In this document: piece after piece, positions 17,454-24,522 of the stretch
Layout of the letters: every line of letters begins with the position of its first letter
Position numbering within the stretch: the first letter of the stretch is position 1
Assembly: GCA_002722935.1 (NCBI GenBank)
Contig: PBMX01000029.1
Coordinates: 1-36,471 of the forward strand
DNA from: Phycisphaerae bacterium
Lineage (GTDB): Bacteria > Planctomycetota > Phycisphaerae > Phycisphaerales > SM1A02
Length of the DNA: 36,471 nt
Reading direction: 5' to 3'
The notes under the pieces: model-generated
Databases searched by the model: none
The model's input: the letters and a program-made list of their open reading frames with translations, nothing else
Told to the model about the DNA's origin: nothing
Program-made: the position numbers and the translations under genes

Positions 17454-18329
17454 ATGCCAGAACGACTGGACATCATCAAGACGTGCAAGCTCTTCATCGG
17501 CGGCTCATTCCCACGAACGGAGTCCGGTCGATCCGAACCGATTCATGACGGTAAAGGTCGCGTGATCGCTCACGCATGCGTCGCTTCGAGGAAGGACCTC
17601 CGGGAAGCGGTCGAATCAGCTCGACGGGCTCGTGAAGGCTGGGCCGACGCCTCGTCCTACCTGAGAGGGCAGATTCTCTACCGCATGGCGGAAATGCTCG
17701 AGAGTCGGAGAGAGGAGTTCGCATCCGCGCTGAGCACGACGTCTCCACTCACACCTGCGAAAGCACGGCGGGAAGTCGACGCGAGCATCGACCGGGTGGT
17801 TCGATTCGCGGGCTGGGCGGACAAGTTCCAACAGGTCCTGGGCTGCCAGAATCCAGTTGCGGGTCCCTACTACAACTTCTCGGTTCCACAACCAAGCGGA
17901 CTCGTGGGCATCCTCGCACCCGATGCACCATCGCTCCTTTCGCTCGTCACGATGATCGCGGCACCGCTGTCCGTGGGATGTCCGGTGGTTGGAGTCGCGT
18001 CCGAAACGTCTCCTCTACCCGCCGTTCTCCTCGGAGAAGTCTGTGCGACATCTGATGTACCCGGCGGAGTCGTCAACCTGCTTACAGGGAAGAGAGACGA
18101 GCTCATCGAGCCGATGGCTGAACACAGGGAGATACAGGTTCTGGCGGCCGCCCGACTGAAGCCCGCTCAACGCGAACTGATCCAGACCGCCGCTGCGGAC
18201 GGGCTGAAGCGTGTCAACCTGCTTGAGTATTCAGAATCCGATTGGAACGATGATGATGTTGCAGCGTCGCCCTGGGATCTCGAACCCTATATCGACACCA
18301 AGACGATCTGGCATCCCTCCGCGACCTGA
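17454..18329 (+). CDS. Aldehyde dehydrogenase homologue lacking the catalytic domain
   Basis: A 291-residue protein that aligns with the N-terminal part of ALDH enzymes: LFIGGSFPRTESG (12-24), then an Arg/Glu-rich helix region, and SGLVGILAPDAPSLLSL in place of the PWNFP motif. It has no GGK glutamate and no catalytic Cys: after VVNLLTGKRDEL it passes within about 75 residues to an end resembling the family's oligomerisation strand (YIDTKTIWHPS). The stop is clean and no continuation occurs in another frame, so it looks like an evolved short form, not a broken gene. GGAG lies 13 bases before the ATG. Likely a regulatory or structural partner of the intact ALDH upstream. I recall similar pairs next to deoC in other bacteria. 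Confidence 0.85.
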   Translation: MPERLDIIKTCKLFIGGSFPRTESGRSEPIHDGKGRVIAHACVASRKDLREAVESARRAREGWADASSYLRGQILYRMAEMLESRREEFASALSTTSPLTPAKARREVDASIDRVVRFAGWADKFQQVLGCQNPVAGPYYNFSVPQPSGLVGILAPDAPSLLSLVTMIAAPLSVGCPVVGVASETSPLPAVLLGEVCATSDVPGGVVNLLTGKRDELIEPMAEHREIQVLAAARLKPAQRELIQTAAADGLKRVNLLEYSESDWNDDDVAASPWDLEPYIDTKTIWHPSAT

Positions 18330-18342
18330 ACGAACGGCCGCA

Positions 18343-19326
18343 TCAGAGCAGGGGAACTTCGACGAGGCGTGGCGACTGTGGCCTGCCACCCTTCGAGGGA
18401 TCCTGGGGATCATAGAGATCGATGAGCGGTTCTCCGTTTACAAGTCGTTGCGGGAACTGCATCAGGTATCGCTCGACTTCCGGGCTCTTGATCCCGGTTG
18501 TTGAATCCAACGCCCGGTGATCGAATACTCCGACGGTAACCATGCTCATCTGCCGGGCATCATCATGGTGGAAGAACGCGGGCATGCCCTGCTGCCTCAA
18601 AGCGACTGCATATGACTCCGCAGCCTTCTGGCGTCGAGCCGCCGGGTACTCCCCGCTGTCGAAATCACCCCAGACCGCGATCTCGAGGGTGTACATGGTT
18701 CTCACATCCGGGTACTTGATGCGCAATGAAACGAGTTCATGCTCCGGAACGGTTCTGGGATCACGGGGAACCTTCAACTCCGCGATCATCGCCTGTGGGA
18801 AAATCTGTCGGTTGTTGACCGTCAGGTTTCGCAGCCGCTCGACATCGGCACGTGCCTCGGGGTCGGTCCAGTCGTCATAACTTCCGAAGACGACGACGGA
18901 TCCCCGGGAATCCGGGTGTGTTCGAAGACCTGAATCGAGCGTAGGAAGCAGTATTCCCAGCCTCTTCCTGTACTCCTCGGCCTGGTCTTCATGACCGGTC
19001 GAGGTAAACGTCGCAAGGACGATGCCGAACCCCGATGACGAATCCCCTCCTCGTGAACCGCCTGCAGGAAGATCGACCGCGGAACTGGCGGCTTGATTCC
19101 GTCTCTGTGATGCGGAGGCGACTCCCAGCCGGTCTTCAATCGATTCCCAATCCTGTCCGAGGTCCAGATTCGAATCCATTTCCTCACCGGAATGGATCCG
19201 CGTCGACTCCGGGGACGTATCAAATCGTGATTGAGCAACAGGTCTCGATGACTCGTTCGACTGGCATCCAGTGAACAAGGAGCCCGCCATGAGCAGGAAC
19301 AGGGTTGCCAAGGGTCTCAATACCAC
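18343..19326 (-). CDS. Putative lipoprotein with SPOR-like segments
   Basis: 327 residues from a GTG at 19326, chosen because a perfect AGGAGGT (19333-19339) lies 6 bases before it and the product begins with a lipoprotein signal (LATLFLLMAGSLFTGC, Cys20). Residues about 20-80 are low-complexity and Ser/Asp-rich. Two later segments, FGIVLATFTSTGHEDQAEEY and YTLEIAVWGDFDSGEYP followed by VTVGVFDHRAL, have the strand-helix-strand look of SPOR repeats, which bind denuded peptidoglycan glycan; this is resemblance only. Expected in the periplasm, lipid-anchored. It converges on the operon ending at 18329 with a 13-base gap. The strong ribosome site suggests good expression. Confidence 0.7.
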   Translation of the reverse strand: MVLRPLATLFLLMAGSLFTGCQSNESSRPVAQSRFDTSPESTRIHSGEEMDSNLDLGQDWESIEDRLGVASASQRRNQAASSAVDLPAGGSRGGDSSSGFGIVLATFTSTGHEDQAEEYRKRLGILLPTLDSGLRTHPDSRGSVVVFGSYDDWTDPEARADVERLRNLTVNNRQIFPQAMIAELKVPRDPRTVPEHELVSLRIKYPDVRTMYTLEIAVWGDFDSGEYPAARRQKAAESYAVALRQQGMPAFFHHDDARQMSMVTVGVFDHRALDSTTGIKSPEVERYLMQFPQRLVNGEPLIDLYDPQDPSKGGRPQSPRLVEVPLL

Positions 19327-19413
19327 GTCGGTACCTCCTGGAAAGGGAATCGTATCCTTCCTTCCAGGGAAGGGCACCCGGTGCCGAGGTCGAAGGGGAG
19401 CCGGAAGCCTTCT

Positions 19414-19436
19414 GGGAACCAAAAAATGGGGTTCCC
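19414..19436. repeat. Hairpin upstream of the lipoprotein/flgM pair
   Basis: GGGAACC (19414-19420) and GGTTCCC (19430-19436) pair perfectly around a 9-base A-rich loop. It is in the divergent gap between a lipoprotein gene and the FlgM-like gene; role unknown. Confidence 0.4.
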
Positions 19437-19573
19437 GGGCTGCTCTGCTTCGACATTCAAGCCCTGGGGCCCAGAAGGTCGATGTAGGTCGTGGAGACGG
19501 GCTTTCCCAGGTGCCCCGCCTCCTATCGGATTCAGGGAAGAATCTGCGAATCAGATGATGGATGGGTCTGTCT

Positions 19574-19594
19574 CGACACCGTGATGCGGTGTCG
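19574..19594 (+). promoter_or_regulatory. Leader hairpin before the FlgM-like gene
   Basis: CGACACCG (19574-19581) pairs perfectly with CGGTGTCG (19587-19594) around the loop TGATG. It ends 3 bases before the ribosome site AGGAG (19598-19602), so it could modulate translation of the anti-sigma factor or act as an operator. Confidence 0.45.
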
Positions 19595-19612
19595 CTGAGG
19601 AGTTCTATCAAG

Positions 19613-19909
19613 ATGCCAGATATCGCATCAGTACATAATTCGGTGGGCCCCCTGCACTCGATCCCGAGTACAGGAAGAGAAGGGATCGAGCGACCTGCTT
19701 CCCTTGAAACGCCTGCGGATCGTCTTCAACGGCAGGATCGCGTGGAAGTCTCACGACACGCGGAATGGTTCCAGGCACTTCGAGAAATGCCGGAGATCCG
19801 ACAGGATCGCGTTGATGCCGTACAGAAGGCCATTCAGCAAGATGCTTACATCACGCCGGAGAAGATAGACGCCGCGATCCAGGGTCTTCTCCAGGATGTA
19901 CTTGGCTGA
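19613..19909 (+). CDS. flgM: FlgM-like anti-sigma factor
   Basis: A 98-residue protein whose C-terminal half resembles FlgM, which binds and inhibits the flagellar sigma factor FliA until the hook-basal body is finished. The characteristic order is seen: an acidic/basic helix with EIRQDRVDAVQKAI (about 63-76), then a Tyr-containing turn QDAYITPEKID and a last helix AAIQGLLQDVL. The N-terminal half is low in structure, as usual for FlgM. AGGAG (19598-19602) lies 10 bases before the ATG at 19613. A FliA/WhiG-type sigma gene lies about 4.6 kb away at 24523, a likely partner, though no other flagellar gene is in this window. Confidence 0.72.
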   Translation: MPDIASVHNSVGPLHSIPSTGREGIERPASLETPADRLQRQDRVEVSRHAEWFQALREMPEIRQDRVDAVQKAIQQDAYITPEKIDAAIQGLLQDVLG

Positions 19910-19967
19910 GAAGCCCCGTTGATTCAATGAACAGGCCGGGATGCCGCTGGACGGGTATCCTTCATCC

Positions 19968-20489
19968 ATGCGCCCCGCGCCATTTCTCATCTGGACATGT
20001 CTTGCGATGGCAATCCTTTCCGGTTGCCAGGCAGGCGGATCGAGCGCCACGCCGTCGGAACCGGTCATCCAGGTCGACCAATGGCCATTCTCGCCTGAAT
20101 CAATAAGAGTCCACCCGCTGTCTCGTATCAAGTACGGCGATGATGGATCCCTCCAGGTCCAGGGCAGGATCGAGTTCCTTGATCGAGATGGATTCTCGAC
20201 GCGAGGGGTCGGGACGCTCAAGATCATCCTGGCCGGCTCTTCGTCGGGAGGATCTCATGCAGAATCCAGCTGGGAATCCGATCTCAACGACCTTGAGACC
20301 AACGGCCAGTACTACGACGAAGTGACTCGAACCTACCTCTACAGCCTCTCGCTGGATGAGGTGGGTGATGTGCCGCTGGAGCCGAGTCTCCATGTACGAC
20401 TCGTACTGCCTGATGGACGAATCCTCTCGGACAAGTCCGACATCCACGTCAGCAGGAGCAGATCGGGGTCAGATGATCTCGATGACTGA
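19968..20489 (+). CDS. Putative lipoprotein
   Basis: 173 residues from the ATG at 19968, with a textbook lipobox LSGC (Cys20) after a hydrophobic signal. The mature part is rich in Asp and Ser; the segment LQVQGRIEFLDRDGFSTRGVG followed by beta-strand-like stretches suggests a small beta-sandwich, with no family recognised. It ends in an acidic tail. No Shine-Dalgarno; TATCCT ends 6 bases before the ATG, so a leaderless start is likely. The last 21 bases overlap the 3' end of the opposing gene. Confidence 0.72.
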   Translation: MRPAPFLIWTCLAMAILSGCQAGGSSATPSEPVIQVDQWPFSPESIRVHPLSRIKYGDDGSLQVQGRIEFLDRDGFSTRGVGTLKIILAGSSSGGSHAESSWESDLNDLETNGQYYDEVTRTYLYSLSLDEVGDVPLEPSLHVRLVLPDGRILSDKSDIHVSRSRSGSDDLDD

Positions 20490-20723
20490 ATACTGATCGA
20501 GATTCAGAATCGCGATTTCCCCGTCATCCAGGCGAAGTTCAAGCCGATCCAGCCAGTACTGGTCGTCCTTTGCATGCGCGAACCATGAACCGGTCTTCGC
20601 CTGGCGGCATCGAATCACCACACCTTCGACGTCCTGGGTCCAGGTGCGATCTCTCAGTGGGGTCTGCTGGATCACCCGTACACGGGTTCCCGCATCGAAT
20701 CCTTGAGCCTGGTGAGCCATCAT
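20469..20723 (-). CDS. Small conserved SH3-like protein
   Basis: An 84-residue protein, mostly beta: VRVIQQTPLRDRTW, EGVVIRCRQAKTGSWFAHA, YWLDRLELRLDDGE and a C-terminal LNLDQYSVIEI. I remember similar small proteins from planctomycetes, with this strong RD.TW...KTGSW.AHA..D..WLDRL pattern, but no function is known to me. An AGGA lies 9 bases before the ATG at 20723; a second ATG follows directly. Its 3' end overlaps the neighbouring lipoprotein by 21 bases. It lies 34 bases downstream of the M16-family gene, likely the same transcript. Confidence 0.7.
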   Translation of the reverse strand: MMAHQAQGFDAGTRVRVIQQTPLRDRTWTQDVEGVVIRCRQAKTGSWFAHAKDDQYWLDRLELRLDDGEIAILNLDQYSVIEII

Positions 20724-20757
20724 CCGCGCATCCTATCAGGGGAGAGGAACTTCATCC

Positions 20758-21996
20758 TCAAGACAACGGTACTTCCAGACTGGCGGGTCCGAAGGTCACG
20801 ATGGTGGGAGGCGCGAGCAATCGAGATTCGAGGTATTCATTCAATCGCTGCAGGGTGATCCCCCGCACCTCCTCGAGCAACTCCTCCATGCTTCGAGTCC
20901 GTCCAATCGTGAAATAATCACCGGCCAGTGCTGCTGAACGTGCCCGGGTGGATTCACCGCCAAGCACGATGGCACTCTCGAGACTTGTTCGTGCACGCTC
21001 GAACTCCTCCGATGTCACTCCAGCACCCATTCGTTCAAACTCCTGGAGACAGACATCAAGCGTTTCCTGCGCACGCTCCGGAGTCGTTCCGGCGTAGAGG
21101 CTTATCGTTCCCTGGTCACGTCCAGGTTGATAGCGTGCCCCTACGCTGTAGCACAGCGATCTCTTCTGCCTGACCTCCGTGAAGAGGCGACCACTGGATG
21201 TACCACTCAGGATGCGCATGGCCATCCGCTCGACAGGCGCGTCCGGATGAGACCTGGATGGTGCATGCCATGCTGCACCGATGTGCACCTGATTCGAATC
21301 CCGCATCTCATGGTGTGTTCCGCCTGGCGCAGCTTTCGATGGTGCAGGAGATCCGGCATGGCCCGTCCAACCGTCGAGGACTTGCTCGAAGATCTCGATG
21401 GTTTCCTTCGGATCAAGCCTGCCCGCCAGTGAGATGATGCAACCTCCGGGAACGCACCCTGCTCGCCATGCATCTCGAACCTCCTCATGACGCAGGTTCT
21501 CGAGCATTGAACGCTCCCCATACCCCGACCGGTTCATCGGGGAGGGCCGGTGAAGCCCCTTCAGCTTGATCATCACCTCCTGCCTCGGGTCATCCTTCAA
21601 CGAATCAAGGGCCTGGATGCAGAGGCTCCTGGAGGATTCCATGGACTCCCTGGGAAGGGCTGGATTGCGCACTATCAACCCGATCAACCTGATCGCCTCG
21701 GGAAGTTCATTGCCGGTACAGGTCGAGGCGATCTCAAGGTGATGAACACTGATATCCGTATGTCTCTGGAGTCCATGTCGATCGAGGAATTCACTCAAGG
21801 CTCGACTGTCCATGTCGCCCGCGCCTCGAAAGATCAGTTCTTCAAGCATGGCGGATACACCGACCTGCTCATCCGGGTCATGTGAAGATCCCGCCGGCAG
21901 GAGCCACCGCATTGATGTTGATGCGACTGCGTCATCGGGCTCCATCAAGAGGACCGATCCACAGGAAAGATCATGTGTGTGGATAACTTTTTTCAC
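20758..21996 (-). CDS. M16-family peptidase homologue without zinc ligands
   Basis: 412 residues from a GTG at 21996, with both halves of an M16B (processing-peptidase-like) subunit. Where active members have HxxEH, this protein reads AMLEE (in GVSAMLEELIFRGAG, about residues 47-61), so both His are gone and zinc catalysis is not possible in this form. The C-terminal half retains the Arg/Tyr substrate-binding signature in EVRQKRSLCYSVGARY, as in inactive alpha subunits of processing peptidases. That suggests a partner role for an active M16 subunit encoded elsewhere. AAGG lies about 7 bases before the GTG. No signal peptide is seen, so cytoplasmic. A perfect DnaA-box word lies in its first codons. 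Confidence 0.88.
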   Translation of the reverse strand: MKKVIHTHDLSCGSVLLMEPDDAVASTSMRWLLPAGSSHDPDEQVGVSAMLEELIFRGAGDMDSRALSEFLDRHGLQRHTDISVHHLEIASTCTGNELPEAIRLIGLIVRNPALPRESMESSRSLCIQALDSLKDDPRQEVMIKLKGLHRPSPMNRSGYGERSMLENLRHEEVRDAWRAGCVPGGCIISLAGRLDPKETIEIFEQVLDGWTGHAGSPAPSKAAPGGTHHEMRDSNQVHIGAAWHAPSRSHPDAPVERMAMRILSGTSSGRLFTEVRQKRSLCYSVGARYQPGRDQGTISLYAGTTPERAQETLDVCLQEFERMGAGVTSEEFERARTSLESAIVLGGESTRARSAALAGDYFTIGRTRSMEELLEEVRGITLQRLNEYLESRLLAPPTIVTFGPASLEVPLS

Positions 21997-22419
21997 TGGT
22001 CAACCTTCATCAGGGTTCATCGATGAAACGACACGATAACGAATGTCGTACGCATCGATGCCTCAACTCGATTTGTTTCACTTGACTCCCGCGCAATCCC
22101 CACCTGGTTGCGCAACCCTGCAAATGCGGCTTTTTGCCGCTGCAAGGCTTGCTTTAACCAAACTATTCATGGTTGCATCTTTCCAGCACTTGCACATGCT
22201 CCTCGCGACTGCTTGTTCACGCAGTTCATTGCATTCAAGTCCGCATAACTTTTGCGCATGCAAGTCGATGAGTGCTGCAAATTTTTCACATATTTTTTAT
22301 CGTCAAGAACAAGTCATCCTCTGACCGATCGTGTACAAACTCTCAGGAAGCGTTCTTTCATGGGGGGTTTGTGCACCCCCGCTTCCTAGAAACGCTAGCG
22401 GAAACAGGAGGTCAATCTC
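21997..22419. other. AT-richer intergenic region rich in TTGC/GCAA words
   Basis: The 423-base gap between the M16 gene and the H1-like gene contains no convincing gene. Thirteen TTGC or GCAA words fall in about 190 bases (22094-22281). There is a 12-bp palindrome GGTTGCGCAACC (22106-22117), a GCGGC-TTTTT-GCCGC hairpin (22126-22140) and a strongly AT-rich run around 22280-22300, which may hold the H1 promoter. The last part (22345-22387) forms a leader hairpin (separate entry). Confidence 0.6.
22345..22387 (+). promoter_or_regulatory. 5' leader hairpin of the H1-like gene
   Basis: AGGAAGCG (22345-22352) pairs with CGCTTCCT (22380-22387), with an inner G-run (22362-22367) opposite a C-run (22376-22379). 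A second pairing AGCGTT / AACGCT (near 22391-22396) competes with the outer stem. It lies 18 bases before the AGGAGGT ribosome site. Confidence 0.45.
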
Positions 22420-22701
22420 ATGGCCAAGAAACGAAGAAAAAAGGCGACTCGCAAGAAAGCGACTCGCAAGAAGGCGACTCGCAAGAAAGCGACTCGCAAG
22501 AAGGCTACTCGCAAGAAGGCCACTCGCAAGAAGGCCACTCGCAAGAAGGCCACTCGTAAGAAGGCCCGTCGCAAGAAGGCCACACGCAAGAAGGCCACTC
22601 GCAAGAAGGCCACGCGTAAGAAGGCCACTCGCAAGAAGGCCCGTCGAAAGACCACTCGCAAGAAAGCTACTCGCAAGAAGGCGAGAAGACGTCGACGTTA
22701 A
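22420..22701 (+). CDS. Histone H1-like lysine/arginine repeat protein
   Basis: A 93-residue, extremely basic protein made of only Met, Ala, Lys, Arg and Thr. After MAKKRRKK it is a tandem array of about 16 pentapeptides, mostly ATRKK with a few ARRKK variants, one four-residue unit (ARRK) and one TTRKK, ending in a run of Arg. It resembles bacterial histone H1 / Hc1-like C-terminal tails and probably binds DNA by charge. The DNA is a matching 15-bp tandem repeat. The ribosome site is ideal (AGGAGGT, 22406-22412, 7 bases from the ATG) and a strong terminator follows, so it is likely highly expressed. The repeat array could change length by slippage. Confidence 0.9.
   Translation: MAKKRRKKATRKKATRKKATRKKATRKKATRKKATRKKATRKKATRKKARRKKATRKKATRKKATRKKATRKKARRKTTRKKATRKKARRRRR
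22438..22685 (+). repeat. 15-bp tandem repeat array within the H1-like gene
   Basis: Repeating unit of the type CGCAAGAAGGCCACT, one unit per pentapeptide, with third-position changes between copies and one 12-base unit. About 16 copies. Imperfect copies suggest the array is old or under synonymous drift. Confidence 0.9.
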
Positions 22702-22756
22702 AATGCCCTGAATCCTGGAGGTACGTACCTCCACTCAGAGCATGCACAAGCACAAG

Positions 22757-22793
22757 ACACGGGGCCGATTTCGATCGGCCCCGTGTTCATTTT
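22757..22793 (+). terminator. Strong intrinsic terminator after the H1-like gene
   Basis: ACACGGGGCCGAT (22757-22769) and ATCGGCCCCGTGT (22774-22786) form a perfect 13-bp stem closed by a TTCG tetraloop, followed by TCATTTT. It stands 56 bases beyond the stop codon. Confidence 0.9.
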
Positions 22794-22889
22794 CCAATCA
22801 TCCAGGAATGATCTTTCCGATGAAACCATGCAAGGAGCCGGAATCACTACTAGGATTGATCGACGGACTTCAAGGAAGGACTCACAGGC

Positions 22890-23159
22890 ATGACGCACAT
22901 AATTGCTGAACCGTGCATTGGAACGAAGGATACGTCCTGCGTGGATGTGTGTCCGGTGGACTGCATCCATCCCACGTCGGACTCAAGCAAGTTCGAAGAG
23001 TTTGAAATGCTTTACATCGATCCAGACACCTGCATCGACTGTGGTCTCTGCGTGGATGAATGCCCGGTCCAGGCAATCTTTCCCGAGGAAGATCTGCCCG
23101 AAGAGTGGCAGAGCTACATCAAGATCAACGCGGACTGGTTCAACGAGAACGAGGTCTGA
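22890..23159 (+). CDS. Seven-iron ferredoxin (3Fe-4S / 4Fe-4S type)
   Basis: Small electron carrier, 89 residues, with eight Cys in two clusters: Cys9, 17, 21 and 25 (CIGTKDTSCVDVCPVDC) and Cys48, 51, 54 and 58 (CIDCGLCVDECPV). The first group has the C-x7-C-x3-CP spacing of seven-iron ferredoxins, in which one site holds a 3Fe-4S cluster. An acidic C-terminal tail follows. AAGGAAGGA (22872-22880) lies 9 bases before the ATG. Its redox partner is not in the window. Confidence 0.92.
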   Translation: MTHIIAEPCIGTKDTSCVDVCPVDCIHPTSDSSKFEEFEMLYIDPDTCIDCGLCVDECPVQAIFPEEDLPEEWQSYIKINADWFNENEV

Positions 23160-23188
23160 TGGAACCGTTCAGGCGTCTGAACGACTTC

Positions 23189-23599
23189 TCAAGCAGCTGC
23201 ATCATCTGAAATCGTGTCGACATTCGATGGTGCATCATGCGCCTCCGTCCAGTCTTCCGCCTGCTGTCCTATGGCCAGCTCGCTCGGCATCGTCTTTCGG
23301 TACCCGAGCTTGCGAACGACTTCGAGGACATCCGTCCAGGTGGGAAACGTCTTGCCGTTTACCCGCTTGAATGCTTCAATCGCCTGGATGAAGAGGAATT
23401 GCTCCGGGTTCATCTCGCCCTCTTCAGCTGCACGAAGGAAGTCGGTCCTGCGACGACCGGGGCCTCGACGACGCTCGAGATTCGTGCCTTCTTCCTGTTG
23501 AAGATCACGTCGATCAATCCCACTGCGGCGATCAACGACACTCAGTGGATTTGGTGGCACCAGTCCACGTCCGGGTCCGGATTCAGCTGATTGGCTCAT
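23189..23599 (-). CDS. Conserved small protein of unknown function
   Basis: 136 residues. The N-terminal half is charged and Arg-rich, with RRSGIDRR and ERRRGPGRRRTDF (about 24-55); the second half (62-102) has MNPEQFLFIQAIEAFKRVNGKTFPTWTDVLEVVRKLGYRK, a compact helical domain I recall from planctomycetes only. The tail is acidic. AGGAG sits 7 bases before the ATG at 23599. It converges on the ferredoxin gene with a 29-base gap. The basic motif could bind nucleic acid, but this is a guess. Confidence 0.7.
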   Translation of the reverse strand: MSQSAESGPGRGLVPPNPLSVVDRRSGIDRRDLQQEEGTNLERRRGPGRRRTDFLRAAEEGEMNPEQFLFIQAIEAFKRVNGKTFPTWTDVLEVVRKLGYRKTMPSELAIGQQAEDWTEAHDAPSNVDTISDDAAA

Positions 23600-23619
23600 C
23601 GATTACTCCTGGGTTCCTC

Positions 23620-23637
23620 ACCCCTGTTTCAAGGGGT
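23620..23637. repeat. Short inverted repeat in divergent gap
   Basis: ACCCCT (23620-23625) pairs with AGGGGT (23632-23637) around a 6-base loop, 21 bases upstream of the minus-strand gene start. Possibly an operator. Confidence 0.3.
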
Positions 23638-23747
23638 CGCTACGATGGTTTCGGCCTACTCGGGAAGCAACTGGACCCCCGTTCAGTATTCAACCCCGGG
23701 ACAGGCTGCAAAGGGCTTTGAGAGGCCATACAGACGGACCAGACGGA

Positions 23748-24218
23748 ATGACCGGACCATCGAAGAGACAGGACACGCATGGGCAGGACTCCCCTGGAAG
23801 GAGCTCCAATCGGCCATTGGCTGCCCTCCTTGCCTGGCTCCTTCCGGGACTTGGACACATGTATCTCGGGCAGCGTTTCAGGGGTCGCATGATCCTTCTT
23901 GGAACACTCTTCCTTGTCACCTTCGGTGTGTTGATCGGAGGCGTTGATGTCGTGGACATGCAGCGGGATCGACTCTGGTTCATTGCACAGGCGGGCACCG
24001 GTCCGATTGCATTTCTGCTGGACCTACTGAACCAGGCGCTGCTGAAGACGGCAAGCCCTGGAACACAGGCCCAGTTCACGAGCCTCGGAAATCTCAACTC
24101 CACCGGAACGCTCTACATCGCCCTGGCCGGACTGATGAATGTCGTCGTCATCATCGATGCATTGGCCGGGCCGGAGCGAGCGCATGACACCCCCGGACGA
24201 CGGAGCACGGATCGATGA
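23748..24218 (+). CDS. DUF6677-like membrane protein
   Basis: 156 residues from the ATG at 23748. A polar N-terminus is followed by AALLAWLLPGLGHMYLGQRFRGRMILL, the signature I remember for the planctomycete DUF6677 family, and three or four membrane helices (about 25-45, 48-68, 85-105, 128-148). A TTG at 23718 would add ten residues. Its stop overlaps the next start by four bases (ATGA), so the two are coupled. Function unknown. Confidence 0.7.
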   Translation: MTGPSKRQDTHGQDSPGRSSNRPLAALLAWLLPGLGHMYLGQRFRGRMILLGTLFLVTFGVLIGGVDVVDMQRDRLWFIAQAGTGPIAFLLDLLNQALLKTASPGTQAQFTSLGNLNSTGTLYIALAGLMNVVVIIDALAGPERAHDTPGRRSTDR

Positions 24219-24454
24219 AATTCCTCGCCTGGATACCTTTCCTGAGTCCCATGAACTGGATCCAGAGTGCCTGGTATCTCCTGCTGATACCCCTCGCACT
24301 CGGGGTATCGATGATCTACAAGGCGATGCGAGTGACGGATATCCATGCCTACTGGAGGCAGGTCGGGGTGATGACGCTGCAGGTCGTCCTGGCCATAACA
24401 GGACTTGCCGTCGGCCTGATCCTGTTTGTTCGATACATCATCCCGATGACGTGA
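24215..24454 (+). CDS. Small membrane protein coupled to the DUF6677-like gene
   Basis: 79 residues with two strong membrane helices (about 18-36 and 52-74) and a basic loop between (YKAMRVTDIHAYWRQ). Its ATG overlaps the upstream stop in ATGA, indicating translational coupling and probably a joint complex. No family name known to me. Confidence 0.7.
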   Translation: MKFLAWIPFLSPMNWIQSAWYLLLIPLALGVSMIYKAMRVTDIHAYWRQVGVMTLQVVLAITGLAVGLILFVRYIIPMT

Positions 24455-24522
24455 ACGCTCCCGGCCACAATCAATTCAAGTCATCGAAGCGACTTGGCCG
24501 AAGTGACTAGGTTGGATCCGCC

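Noticed and set aside
17454-18329. Frameshifted ALDH pseudogene
   Set aside because: No continuation of the ALDH sequence is found in another frame, and the end resembles the family's own C-terminal strand, so a short functional form is more likely.
14725-18329. Bacterial microcompartment locus suggested by deoC plus aldehyde dehydrogenases
   Set aside because: No shell protein, encapsulation peptide or phosphotransacylase gene is present nearby, and the ALDH is not the CoA-acylating type by its NQGHVCC motif.
22395-22676. Minus-strand RVAFL-type repeat ORF
   Set aside because: It is the antisense translation of the H1-like repeat and has no start signal.
22438-22685. CRISPR-like appearance of the short tandem repeats
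   Set aside because: Units are 15 bp, contiguous and coding, with no spacers; it is the H1-like repeat gene.
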